NCBI RefSeq assembly: GCF_030730945.1
Contig: NZ_JAVAMS010000002.1
Span: forward strand, 930,001-994,000
Origin: Aurantiacibacter poecillastricola
Lineage (GTDB): Bacteria > Pseudomonadota > Alphaproteobacteria > Sphingomonadales > Sphingomonadaceae
Length of the DNA: 64,000 nt
Reading direction: 5' to 3'
The notes under the pieces were generated by a model. It was not told where the DNA came from. It searched no databases and saw only the letters and a program-made list of their open reading frames with translations. How positions within the stretch are numbered: the stretch's first letter is position 1; every line of letters begins with the position of its first letter. Below, in pieces: positions 7,330-14,741 of this stretch. The position numbers were made by a program, and so were the translations under genes.

Positions 7330-8736
7330 TCAGTCCCCGGTCAGGATCCGGTCGACCAGCTGCTTCACCGTGGGGGTGAAGTTGTTCGAGTAGAACGGGT
7401 CCGACTTGAAGCGATAGGCCGCGTGGCCGGCAAACATGAGATTGTCCTCCACCGGGGCGCCGTGAGCGATGTCCTGCAGGGTCTTCTGGATGCAGAAGCT
7501 CCGCGGATCGGCGAGGCGCCCGGTGGTGTAGTCGTCATGGTCCTTCCAACTGGAGAACCCGCAATGCGACAGGCAACCCATGCAATCGGCTTGGTCTTTG
7601 CGGATCTCGGCGCGCTTGTCGGGGGTGACGAAGATCACTGTGTCGTCCGGCGTCTTGAGCGCATCGGTATGGCCCTCCGCCACCCAGCCACGGGCGCGGT
7701 CGCGGTCCTTGGGCGTCACCCAGAAGTTCTTGCCTTTCACGCCAACATCGAGCTGCACGGTATGCTCGCCCGCTTCCACCTTGCTATAGGGGATCTGGCG
7801 CTCGGAGCGGTGCATCAGGTCGTACAGGAAGTCGTTCTTCACCGCGCTGGAGTAAAAGCCGGTGGGCGAGAAGCGGTGCAGCAGAACATCGCCTTCCTCG
7901 ATATCGCGCAGCGCGTCCTTCCAGCCCTGCGGGATCGGGCTTTCCTCGGTCAGCAGCGGCCGCGTGCCGTACTGGAAGGCGATCTGGCCAAGCTCGGGAT
8001 TGTCGATCCAGTCGTCCCACTCGCGCAGATACCAGACGCCGCCCGCCATGATGATCGGCACATCGTCGGAGATGCCTTCCTTGCGCATCGTCTCGCGCAG
8101 GGCGGCTACGCGCGGATAGGGATCTTCGGGCTTGGTGGGGTCTTCGGCATTGGAAAGGCCGTTATGCCCGCCCGCAAGCCACGGATCCTCGTAGACCACG
8201 GCGGCCATCAGCTCGCTCACCTTGTGATAGCTGCGCTTCCACAGCGCGCGAAACGCACGGGCAGAGCTGATGATGGGGAGGTAGTTCACCTCGAACCGCG
8301 CGGCGATTTCGGCTAGCTTGTAGGGCATGCCCGCACCGCAGGTGACACCGGTTACAAGGCCCTTGGTACGCTCCAGCACGCCTTCGAGCACTTGCTGCGC
8401 ACCGCCCATTTCCCACAGCACGTTGATGTTGATCGCGCCGTTGCCGCCGGCGATATCGTGCGCCTTCTTCACCTGCGCGGTGGCGCCGTCGATGGCGTAT
8501 TGCACCAGCTGTTCGTGCCGCTCCTTGCGGGTGAGCTGGTCGTAGACCTGGGGCACGATCTTGCCCTCGGCATCGTAGCTGTCGGCATTGACGGCGCTGA
8601 CGGTGCCGATCCCGCCCGCGGCGGCCCAGGCACCGGAACTGGCATGGTTGGTGGCGGAAACGCCCTTGCCGCCCTCGATCAGCGGCCAGACCTCGCGGCC
8701 ACCATAGGAAATCGGCTTAAGTCCCTTGAAACTCAT
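7330..8736 (-). CDS. Nitronate monooxygenase family protein with C-terminal Cys cluster
   Basis: A 468-residue FMN-dependent TIM-barrel protein of the nitronate monooxygenase/2-nitropropane dioxygenase type, which oxidises nitronates to carbonyl compounds. Seen in the sequence are an N-terminal SYGGREVWPLIEGGKGVSA, the glycine-rich TGVTCGAGMPYKLAEIA, and the flavin-phosphate region DVPIIMAGGVWYLREWDDW. Unusually, the C-terminal extension carries Cys385-x2-Cys388-x3-Cys392 plus Cys415, which resembles an iron-sulfur or zinc site. The protein is longer than classical members (about 330-380 residues). The start ATG at 8736 follows TGGGGA and overlaps the end of the upstream methyltransferase gene by 20 bases, which indicates coupling. 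True substrate unknown. Confidence 0.85.
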   Translation of the reverse strand: MSFKGLKPISYGGREVWPLIEGGKGVSATNHASSGAWAAAGGIGTVSAVNADSYDAEGKIVPQVYDQLTRKERHEQLVQYAIDGATAQVKKAHDIAGGNGAININVLWEMGGAQQVLEGVLERTKGLVTGVTCGAGMPYKLAEIAARFEVNYLPIISSARAFRALWKRSYHKVSELMAAVVYEDPWLAGGHNGLSNAEDPTKPEDPYPRVAALRETMRKEGISDDVPIIMAGGVWYLREWDDWIDNPELGQIAFQYGTRPLLTEESPIPQGWKDALRDIEEGDVLLHRFSPTGFYSSAVKNDFLYDLMHRSERQIPYSKVEAGEHTVQLDVGVKGKNFWVTPKDRDRARGWVAEGHTDALKTPDDTVIFVTPDKRAEIRKDQADCMGCLSHCGFSSWKDHDDYTTGRLADPRSFCIQKTLQDIAHGAPVEDNLMFAGHAAYRFKSDPFYSNNFTPTVKQLVDRILTGD

Positions 8737-9511
8737 CAGTGTCCCCAGAAGCATCCTCGTCTGTCAGGGAGAACTCGGTGGAGGTCTCGCCCGGTTGCAG
8801 ACACGGCTCTATGTCGCGTGGTTCGGGCCTCTCACCCACCACTTCGAATTGTGCATAATAGCCAGCAATTTGCGGCTTGCGCACGAACTCCACGAGCCGA
8901 TAGCCCACTCGCTCGAATTCGCAAAACAGAAGTTGCGGGTTGATCCCGTGCTGATCGGCCGGCCGGTCCACGTCCACGACGATGACCTGCCCACCCTCGC
9001 GTAGCGATGGACGCATGCGCCACAGCAGCGCGTAGGGCTCGGCAATCTCGTGGTACATGTGGACCATGAAGATGCGGTCGAAACTGTTCTCCGGCAGCCC
9101 CGGATCGTCGGGCTTGCCGAGCGCGATGGAAACATTGTCCAGCCTCTCGCGCTCCACACGGTTGCCCAGGCGGCGCAGCACGTCCTCGTTGATGTCCTGC
9201 GCCAGCACGCGCCCGTTCTCGCCGACCCGCGCGGCGAGGCGTACGGTGTAATACCCCTCGCCAGCGCCGATATCGGCCACCGTCATGCCGGGGCGGATGG
9301 CCGCCTGGTCCATGACGGTGGTGGCTTCCTGACGGTCATCGCGGATCTGCTCTGTCGAGAAGGCATTGCTGCCAAGGTCGGAAATCGGACGATACGGGCG
9401 TGGGAAGTCGCGCGCGGTGACCGGACGCTCGTCATCGGCCATGTCGCACGCTGCAAGGACCGCGCATGAAGCAAGCGCAGCGGCAGCGGATATGACGGCC
9501 CTGAAGGTCAT
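8717..9511 (-). CDS. Class I SAM-dependent methyltransferase with lipoprotein signal
   Basis: A 264-residue protein with a clear SAM-binding motif I, VADIGAGEGYYTV (about residues 78-90), a motif II aspartate in VLAQDINEDV, and MVHMYHEIAEP further on. This is the core of a Rossmann-fold methyltransferase. The N-terminus is, however, a textbook lipoprotein signal with lipobox LAAC (Cys22), predicting export. SAM is not normally available outside the cytoplasm, so either the signal is real and the domain has another use, or the signal acts only as a membrane anchor. The substrate cannot be inferred. The gene is first in a short minus-strand run with the nitronate monooxygenase. Confidence 0.82.
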   Translation of the reverse strand: MTFRAVISAAAALASCAVLAACDMADDERPVTARDFPRPYRPISDLGSNAFSTEQIRDDRQEATTVMDQAAIRPGMTVADIGAGEGYYTVRLAARVGENGRVLAQDINEDVLRRLGNRVERERLDNVSIALGKPDDPGLPENSFDRIFMVHMYHEIAEPYALLWRMRPSLREGGQVIVVDVDRPADQHGINPQLLFCEFERVGYRLVEFVRKPQIAGYYAQFEVVGERPEPRDIEPCLQPGETSTEFSLTDEDASGDTDEFQGT

Positions 9512-9576
9512 AAGGCCGCTCTAGCGGGTGCAATTCGGGTTGGCAAAGCGCGTTTGGCTCGGTCAGGAGGGGGTCG

Positions 9577-9604
9577 ATCCCGGTGGCTCGCCGCTCACCG
9601 GGAT
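9577..9604 (-). terminator. Hairpin downstream of prfB (terminator-like)
   Basis: A perfect nine-base stem, ATCCCGGTG/CACCGGGAT, with a ten-base loop lies five bases after the prfB stop. There is no T run on the minus strand, so it may end transcription weakly or protect the 3' end. Confidence 0.45.
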
Positions 9605-9609
9605 GCGAC

Positions 9610-10737
9610 TTACTCGACGTCCTCTACTTCGACAGCCTCGCCCGTCACGCGCTGGGCCAGCGCGGCGGCGATGAAATCGTCGATCTCGCCATCGAGCACG
9701 TCGCCCGGCGCCGTGGAGGTTGTGCCGGTGCGCAGGTCCTTCACCATCTGGTATGGCTGGAGGACGTAGCTGCGGATCTGGTGGCCCCACCCGATTTCGG
9801 TCTTCTCGGCATACTCGCCCGCGGCCACGGCCTCGCGCTCGGCCAGCTCCCGCTCGTACAGACGCGCTTTTAGCATGTTCATGGCCGTGGCGCGGTTCTT
9901 GTGCTGGCTGCGATCGTTCTGGCTGGCGACCACCACGCCGGTCGGCTTGTGGGTGATGCGCACGGCGGAGTCCGTCGTGTTCACGTGCTGCCCGCCCGCA
10001 CCCGATGCGCGGTAGGTGTCGATCTTGAGGTCGCCTTCGTTGATCTCGATATCGATATCGTCATCGATGACGGGGTATACCCACACGCTCGAGAAGCTGG
10101 TGTGACGGCGCGCGGAGCTGTCATACGGGCTGATGCGGACAAGGCGGTGTACGCCGCTCTCGGTCTTGGCATAGCCATAGGCATTCTCGCCCTTGATCAG
10201 CAGTGTCGCCGACTTGATACCGGCCTGCTCGCCAGCGGCATATTCCACCGTCTCCACCTTGAAGCCGCGGCGCTCGGCCCAACGGGCATACATGCGCATG
10301 AGCATTTCGGCCCAGTCCTGGCTCTCGGTGCCGCCGGCACCTGCGTTGACCTGCAGATACGTGTCGTAATTGTCGGCCTCGCCGGAGAGGAGCGCGTTCA
10401 CCTTGTCGCGGTCCGCCCTCTTTGCCAGGGCTTCCAGGCTGGCAAGGCCCTCGGCAACGACATCGTCATCACCCTCGGCCTCGCCCATTTCTACAAACTC
10501 TGTCGCGTCGGCCATTTCCTGGCTGATCTCGTTCACCGTGCCGATCGCGTCCTTCAGCTGCTTGTGCTCGCGGCTGATTGCCTGGGCCTGCTTGGGATCG
10601 TTCCACAGGTCCGGGTCCTGCACGCGGGCTTCCAGCTCGTCGAGACGGCGCAGCGCGTGTTCCCAGTCCAGCGATTTGCGCACCAGCGCCAGCGCGGCTT
10701 CGATACGGTCGATATGAGCCTGCCCTTCGGCACGCAT
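9610..10737 (-). CDS. prfB: Peptide chain release factor 2
   Basis: A 375-residue class I release factor that recognises UGA and UAA and triggers peptidyl-tRNA hydrolysis. The catalytic GGQ is at 248-250 (SGAGGQHVN). The stop-codon recognition tripeptide in this alignment is SPY at 203-205 ([15 protein letters not shown]), where E. coli RF2 has SPF. The reading frame is continuous from the first codon, so there is no sign of the programmed +1 frameshift used for autoregulation in E. coli. The N-terminus [19 protein letters not shown] matches alphaproteobacterial RF2. The gene follows the PBP1A gene by 78 bases on the same strand, an arrangement I believe is common in this lineage. Confidence 0.97.
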   Translation of the reverse strand: MRAEGQAHIDRIEAALALVRKSLDWEHALRRLDELEARVQDPDLWNDPKQAQAISREHKQLKDAIGTVNEISQEMADATEFVEMGEAEGDDDVVAEGLASLEALAKRADRDKVNALLSGEADNYDTYLQVNAGAGGTESQDWAEMLMRMYARWAERRGFKVETVEYAAGEQAGIKSATLLIKGENAYGYAKTESGVHRLVRISPYDSSARRHTSFSSVWVYPVIDDDIDIEINEGDLKIDTYRASGAGGQHVNTTDSAVRITHKPTGVVVASQNDRSQHKNRATAMNMLKARLYERELAEREAVAAGEYAEKTEIGWGHQIRSYVLQPYQMVKDLRTGTTSTAPGDVLDGEIDDFIAAALAQRVTGEAVEVEDVE

Positions 10738-10815
10738 AGGGTATTCTCCAAGATTGAATGCGCGCGCCTAGCGCAATGGCGGGCCAGAGGAAAGTAGGTG
10801 CGGGGAAAGGGCGTA

Positions 10816-13338
10816 TCAGTAGATGCCGCCCTGCTCCTCGACGAAGTCGACGGGTTCGCTTGCCCGGCGCTGCGAGCGCGCCCCGTCCCTGCTGCGGCGC
10901 AGCTGGGCAAGGATGAGTTCACGCATTGCATCGACCTCGTCCTGGCGCTGGCTGCGGCGCGGTTCGGTGTCCGGTTTGAAGGCTTCCCAGATCACGGTCG
11001 ACGTGGGATCGTCCGTCGGCCAGGCATCGAACACGCGGCCGCCCGTGCGGCGGTTCACGCGCACCATGCGCACGCCATCGGGGGCGATGAAAGGTCGTCC
11101 GCTCCAGTGGTCGCGCGTCTGCTCCACGAACTGCTTGAAGATCGGCGCGGCCGTGTTGCCGCCCTGGATCCACCCGCCCATGTTCTGCGGCTGGTCGAAG
11201 CCGATATAAGTCGCCGCGACGATATCGGGCGAACCGCCGACGAACCACGCATTGGTCGGGCCCGAACTGGTGCCGGTCTTGCCGAACAGCGGAATGTCGA
11301 GATCGCGCAGGCGCGTGGCCGTGCCTCGTAAAACAACGCCGGTCAGCATGTTCACCGTCTGGAATGCCGTGCGCGGATCCATTACCTGGCGCCCGCTGCG
11401 CCCGAAGCGGGGCATCGGGCCGCCATCCCATTCGTCCATGTTACACCCGGTGCATTCGCGGTTGTCGGCTCGGTAGATGACCTTCCCGCGGCGATCCTGC
11501 ACGTAGTCGATTGTCGACGGCTTGTTGAGGCGACCGTGGTTCACCAGCATCGCGTAGGCCGCAGCCATGCGCTCCACCGTCGTGTCGCCGGCGCCAAGCG
11601 CGAAGGCGGGATAGGGCTCGAGAGCGCCCTCGTCCGCGATACCGACATTCTCGAAGGTCTCGATCACGTTTTCCATGCCGGTATCCATCGCAATATGGAC
11701 CGTCATGAGGTTCTTCGACTGCTCGAGGCCATAGCGCATCGGGTATTCGCCGCCACCACGGCTACCGCCGAAGTTGGTGAAGCACTTCTCGCCCAGGTTG
11801 GCACCCTGATAATAGCAGTACTGGCTGTCCGGAACCATCGTCGCCGGAGTCATGCCGTTGTCCAGACCGGTGGCGTAGACGAAGGGCTTGATGGTTGAGC
11901 CGGGTTGCCGGTTGGCCTGCGTCGCGCGGTTGAAACTGCCAAGCCGGTCGTCGAAGCCACCCTGCATGGCGAGCACGCGCCCGCTATCAGGTGCAATCGC
12001 CAGGAAGCCGCCCGAAACGCCCGGTACGGTCTCGAGACGCCAGCCATTGCCGCTCGGGGATGCGACGACGACGTCGCCAACCTCTGCGGCATCGGGAACA
12101 CCCGACAGCGGTGCTTCCTCGCCGTCGGAAAATCCGATCGTCGTCGAGCCGCCGCTGCGAGCGGTAATGACGCCGGCGCGCCAATCCTCGTAATTGATCG
12201 TGATGTAGGAACTACGCAGTTGCTCCGTCAGATCGCCATTGTCGGGATTGATCGTGGCGATGGGTCCGGACCAACCGCGATTGCCGTGATAGCGCAGCAG
12301 CGCCGTGCGCAGGGAGTCGCGCGCAGCATCCTGCAGCTCGGTATCAAGCGAGGTGCGCACCCACAGGCCGCCGGCATAGACGCTGTTCGGTCCGTCCTCC
12401 GCTTCTTCGCCGAAACGCTCTATCAGTTCGCGGCGGACTTCCTCGAGGAAATAGCCTGCATCGGCGCTGCGCTGCTGGCGCTGGCCCTGCACGATGCCGA
12501 GAGGCTGGGCCTGCGCGGTGCGCATCTCTTCGGGCGTGATGAACTCGTTGTCCTCCATCTGGGCAAGCACCCAGTTGCGGCGAGCCCGGGCAGTGTCGTA
12601 GTTCGCCTGCCGGCTATAGACTTCGGGCGCGCGCGGCAGGATGGCGAGATAGGCCATCTCGTGCAGTTCCAGCTCGTCAACGTCCTTGTCGAAATAGGCG
12701 CGCGCGGCTGCCTGCACGCCATAGCTGCGACGACCGAGCGGGATCTCGTTCAGGTACAGCGTGATTATCTGTTCCTTGGAAAGCACGTCCTCGATGCGGG
12801 TCGCGAGGATGATCTCGCGCAACTTGCGCGTCACCGAATATTCGTTGCCGACAAGGATATTCTTGGCGACCTGCTGGGTAATGGTTGAGCCGCCGACCGC
12901 ACGCTCGTCCGAGCCGATCTTGGAAACGTAATCGAACACCGCGTTCACGAAACCGCCGGCATCGATGCCGCCGTGACTCCAGAAGGTCTCGTCCTCGGCG
13001 GCGATATAGGCGTTCTGCAACTGCTCGGGCAGGTCGCGATATTGCAGTTCGACGCGCCGCTCCCGCTCGTAGCGATGCACGATCTCGCCATCGATCCCGC
13101 GCACCACGGAGGGCAGGTTCGGTTCGTAATCGAGCAGCGTCTCGGCATCGGGCAGGTCACGCGCAAGAAGGGCCCAACCGATGGCCCAGAACAGCAGGGC
13201 CGCGCCCAGCAGGTAGCCTAGGACGCGGACCCACCATTTCTCCCGCCACGCGCTGCGCAGGGGAGTACCGATATAGCGGGTGAAGGCTCGAAAGCGGTTC
13301 AGGCCGCCGCCGATGGATGATGTGGAACTGTCAGTCAT
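10816..13338 (-). CDS. Penicillin-binding protein 1A (bifunctional transglycosylase/transpeptidase)
   Basis: An 840-residue class A PBP that polymerises lipid II and cross-links peptidoglycan. One transmembrane anchor lies at about 37-58. The GT51 domain has its catalytic Glu in AAEDETFWSHGGID (Glu115). The transpeptidase has Ser481-x-x-Lys484 (PGSTIKP), SKN at 541-543 and KTGT at 687-690, so both activities appear intact. The start ATG at 13338 opens onto the short cytoplasmic tail; an upstream ATG would run into the amidase gene. It lies 55 bases after the N-acetylmuramoyl-L-alanine amidase gene and before prfB, so a cell-wall operon of amidase then PBP is likely. A tail rich in Arg and Gln follows the transpeptidase domain. 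Confidence 0.95.
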   Translation of the reverse strand: MTDSSTSSIGGGLNRFRAFTRYIGTPLRSAWREKWWVRVLGYLLGAALLFWAIGWALLARDLPDAETLLDYEPNLPSVVRGIDGEIVHRYERERRVELQYRDLPEQLQNAYIAAEDETFWSHGGIDAGGFVNAVFDYVSKIGSDERAVGGSTITQQVAKNILVGNEYSVTRKLREIILATRIEDVLSKEQIITLYLNEIPLGRRSYGVQAAARAYFDKDVDELELHEMAYLAILPRAPEVYSRQANYDTARARRNWVLAQMEDNEFITPEEMRTAQAQPLGIVQGQRQQRSADAGYFLEEVRRELIERFGEEAEDGPNSVYAGGLWVRTSLDTELQDAARDSLRTALLRYHGNRGWSGPIATINPDNGDLTEQLRSSYITINYEDWRAGVITARSGGSTTIGFSDGEEAPLSGVPDAAEVGDVVVASPSGNGWRLETVPGVSGGFLAIAPDSGRVLAMQGGFDDRLGSFNRATQANRQPGSTIKPFVYATGLDNGMTPATMVPDSQYCYYQGANLGEKCFTNFGGSRGGGEYPMRYGLEQSKNLMTVHIAMDTGMENVIETFENVGIADEGALEPYPAFALGAGDTTVERMAAAYAMLVNHGRLNKPSTIDYVQDRRGKVIYRADNRECTGCNMDEWDGGPMPRFGRSGRQVMDPRTAFQTVNMLTGVVLRGTATRLRDLDIPLFGKTGTSSGPTNAWFVGGSPDIVAATYIGFDQPQNMGGWIQGGNTAAPIFKQFVEQTRDHWSGRPFIAPDGVRMVRVNRRTGGRVFDAWPTDDPTSTVIWEAFKPDTEPRRSQRQDEVDAMRELILAQLRRSRDGARSQRRASEPVDFVEEQGGIY

Positions 13339-13393
13339 AGGGCAGGCCGCACCCTTACATGCCATCTGTGAATGGCGCCAGAATGAATACGCA

Positions 13394-14266
13394 TCAGGTT
13401 TCGGCAAGCTGCCGTGCGAAATATACGCGGATCGCTCGGGCCATCACCTCGGCGAAGCGTTGTTGCCCCTCCTCCGAGGCGAGGCGCTGGGCGTCCTCGG
13501 GGTTGGTAACGAAGCCTGATTCGAACAGCACGCCCGGCACGTCGGGTGCGCGAAGTACTGCCAGGGCGGCGGAACGGCGCGCCTGCGGGTGGAAGACCAA
13601 CGTGCCCTCCCCTTCCCGTTCGATCAACTCGGCGAATTCCACCGACCGTTCCGATGTGCGGCGCTGCGAAAGCTCGACGAGGATGGCGTTCACCGCCTCG
13701 TCCTGCCCGGAGAGGTCGATACCGTTGATGATGTCGGCATCGTTTTCGCGCTCGGCAAAGCGGGCGGCAGCTTCGGAGGATGCGGTTTCGGAAAGGGTGT
13801 AGATGGTCGCGCCCGCCACGCCCTCCAGATCGCCGGCGGAATCGGCGTGAATAGAGAGGAACAGGTCGGCCCCCAGTTCGCGGGCGATCTCAGCGCGTTC
13901 TTCCAGCACGATGAAGCGATCCTCGTCACGCGTCATGGCGACGCGCACGCCGCCTTCCTCCAGCAGCGCATCGCGTAGGGCGCGGGCGAGGCCGAGGACG
14001 ATGGTCTTCTCCATGTAGTCCTCGCTGGTGGCGCCAAGGTCCGGCCCGCCATGGCCGGGATCGATCAGCACCAGCGGGCGGGAGGCATCGTCTGGGCCCT
14101 CGATCTCGGGGAGGCCGATCGTCTCCGCCCCGTCCGCCAAGGCAACGCGCAACACGTAGTCGCGGCCGAGAACGGGCACCGGGATGGACGCTCCCAGCGC
14201 ATAGAGCCCGGCCAGCAACAGCACCGGAAAGGCGAACAGCAGGCCGATTTGCAATCGCTGCGACAT
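13394..14266 (-). CDS. N-acetylmuramoyl-L-alanine amidase (Amidase_3)
   Basis: A 290-residue zinc amidase that cleaves the bond between N-acetylmuramic acid and the stem peptide. An N-terminal signal anchor (about 8-28) places it in the periplasm. Zinc ligands and catalytic residues are visible: His72 (IDPGHGG), Glu86 (DYMEKT), His140 (LSIHADS) and Glu249 (VLFESGF). There is no N-terminal AMIN domain, unlike E. coli AmiC, so septal targeting would need another route. I chose the ATG at 14266 because it precedes the hydrophobic segment directly; the longer frame adds 47 charged, atypical residues. It is the first gene of the amidase-PBP1A pair and is divergent from rne. Confidence 0.93.
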   Translation of the reverse strand: MSQRLQIGLLFAFPVLLLAGLYALGASIPVPVLGRDYVLRVALADGAETIGLPEIEGPDDASRPLVLIDPGHGGPDLGATSEDYMEKTIVLGLARALRDALLEEGGVRVAMTRDEDRFIVLEERAEIARELGADLFLSIHADSAGDLEGVAGATIYTLSETASSEAAARFAERENDADIINGIDLSGQDEAVNAILVELSQRRTSERSVEFAELIEREGEGTLVFHPQARRSAALAVLRAPDVPGVLFESGFVTNPEDAQRLASEEGQQRFAEVMARAIRVYFARQLAET

Positions 14267-14362
14267 CCGAAAGTTCAAATCCCCATGCAGCGGGCACCGC
14301 GCCGGGTCTCGCGGTTTTCCCCTATCTCTCTCAAGAGATATTTGCCGGAATGCGCAACAAGG

Positions 14363-14391
14363 TTGCCGTGGCTTTCCCCCGATGCTAGCTA
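14363..14391 (+). promoter_or_regulatory. Candidate rne promoter
   Basis: TTGCCG (14363-14368) and TAGCTA (14386-14391) are spaced by 17 bases. A start near 14398-14400 would give rne a leader of about 340 bases. Confidence 0.4.
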
Positions 14392-14397
14392 TTCCAT

Positions 14398-14741
14398 GTC
14401 GGCGCAATATCGCGATCCGGCACCCGGCCAGCCCGTTTGCGGCGACCGGTCAATTTTACAGGTTGATGCCGCGATGCAAAGTTCAAGCCAGCAAACCGGA
14501 ATGCGCCCCGCGGGTCGCATGATGGGTGCAGGGCTTTCAGCGCAGATGCAAACCCTGCGCCTTCGCATCGCGTCAGACACGTTTCACGCATCCTTTTCGA
14601 ACCCGGCAAGCTGCCGCGAAGAGGACGCGTTGATTTTCGAAGCCCGCACATCATGCGGGACCCACACATATCGGCAAGTCTCTTTCCCCGGCCCGGCGCG
14701 CAAGCGCCTGCCTGCCGGGAAGCTTGCCCGGAGAATTATTA
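14398..14741 (+). promoter_or_regulatory. Long structured 5' leader of rne
   Basis: This stretch between the divergent amidase gene and rne holds no convincing gene. It contains two hairpins: a perfect six-base stem CCCGCA/TGCGGG with a five-base loop at 14643-14659, and CCGGG/CCCGG at 14715-14731, whose right arm overlaps the CGGAG ribosome site of rne. RNase E autoregulation through stem-loops in its own long leader is established in E. coli. That this leader does the same is inference from its length and the hairpin over the ribosome site. A frame beginning at 14396 runs through the region and into rne, but I do not believe it is coding. Confidence 0.45.
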
